Of a DNA stretch of 6,344 bases, positions 6,208-6,344 are shown one piece after another. Origin of the DNA: Planctomycetaceae bacterium (GTDB taxonomy: Bacteria; Planctomycetota; Planctomycetia; Pirellulales; PALSA-1355); assembly GCA_005773095.1 (NCBI GenBank), contig SXHT01000073.1, positions 1-6,344 on the forward strand. The letters run 5' to 3'. Below the pieces are notes generated by a model. That model was given only the letters and a program-made list of their open reading frames with translations. It did no database searches and had not been told where the DNA came from. Position 1 is the stretch's first letter. Every line of letters begins with the position of its first letter. A program made the position numbers and the translations under genes.

Positions 6208-6344
6208 GACGGTACGACGATCAGCCTGCCCGACACGGAAACCAATCAGGCCAGCTATCCCCAACCCAACTCCCAGAAACCGGGATTGGGCTTTCCCCTG
6301 GTTCGTCTGGTGGTGCTGTTTTCCCTGGCCACGGGCCTGTTGCA
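6208..6344 (+). mobile_element. IS4-family transposase fragment, N-terminus missing, C-terminus off the right edge
   Basis: The plus-strand frame beginning at GAC 6208 reads DGTTISLPDTETNQASYPQP and then a segment with NSQKPGLGFP and LVVLFSLATG. This is the characteristic block of IS4-type DDE transposases common in planctomycetes (typically DGTT.S.PDT..NQ..YPQ...QKPGLGFP..RLV..FSLATG). The Asp of DGTT is the expected first catalytic residue. Upstream in the same frame the sequence no longer resembles the family (no W.W.GR..VD before DGTT), and an in-frame TGA sits at 6043-6045, so roughly the first hundred residues are missing or scrambled. No terminal inverted repeat or target duplication could be identified. 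It is either a 5'-truncated remnant or a rearranged copy. Confidence 0.85.

Noticed and set aside
5936..6344. A stop-free plus-strand frame starting MSFGLIIVLG that could look like a secreted or membrane protein
   Set aside because: Past the first 50 residues it becomes a Ser/Cys/Arg/Trp-rich shadow and overlaps the clear transposase reading in another frame. The hydrophobic start is what antisense of a hydrophilic frame gives.
1..6344. CRISPR arrays, tRNA or rRNA genes, riboswitches
   Set aside because: I read both strands and saw no regularly spaced repeats, tRNA cloverleaf or rRNA sequence, and no known riboswitch core.

Overview
The window carries a bacterial replication-initiation cluster on the minus strand. 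Read in the direction of transcription (right to left) it is dnaA, dnaN, dciA (DUF721), gyrB, and gyrB runs off the left edge. To the right, a phytanoyl-CoA dioxygenase-like gene lies on the plus strand, divergent from dnaA. The right edge holds a fragment of an IS4-family transposase. The GyrB N-terminus, the short DnaA and the dciA-gyrB linkage suggest a planctomycete, most likely Pirellulales. That assignment rests on recognition, not on a search.

Layout: 1-1498 gyrB (ATPase and transducer domains and the start of TOPRIM); 1499-1573 a short gap with two hairpins; 1574-1873 dciA; 1874-1947 a gap with a GC-rich hairpin that contains the dciA Shine-Dalgarno sequence; 1948-3063 dnaN; 3064-3381 a gap of about 47% GC with an 11-bp direct repeat and one near-match DnaA box; 3382-4467 dnaA; 4468-5026 a non-coding divergent region with an 8-bp inverted repeat and a possible promoter; 5027-5911 the PhyH-like oxygenase; 5908-about 6207 a possible tail of a minus-strand coiled-coil gene; about 6208-6344 the transposase fragment on the plus strand.

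How the genes work together: DnaA binds and opens the origin, DciA is the ancestral partner of the replicative helicase DnaB, DnaN is the sliding clamp of the polymerase, and GyrB supplies the ATPase of gyrase that removes positive supercoils ahead of the fork. recF, often found between dnaN and gyrB, is absent. This DnaA lacks the N-terminal domain I that contacts DnaB in E. coli and has replaced several ATP-sensing residues, while its DNA-binding domain IV is well conserved. A DnaA without domain I beside dciA is the most interesting point in the window. It may be general to the lineage rather than specific to this genome. No convincing DnaA-box cluster is visible, so the origin cannot be placed with confidence.
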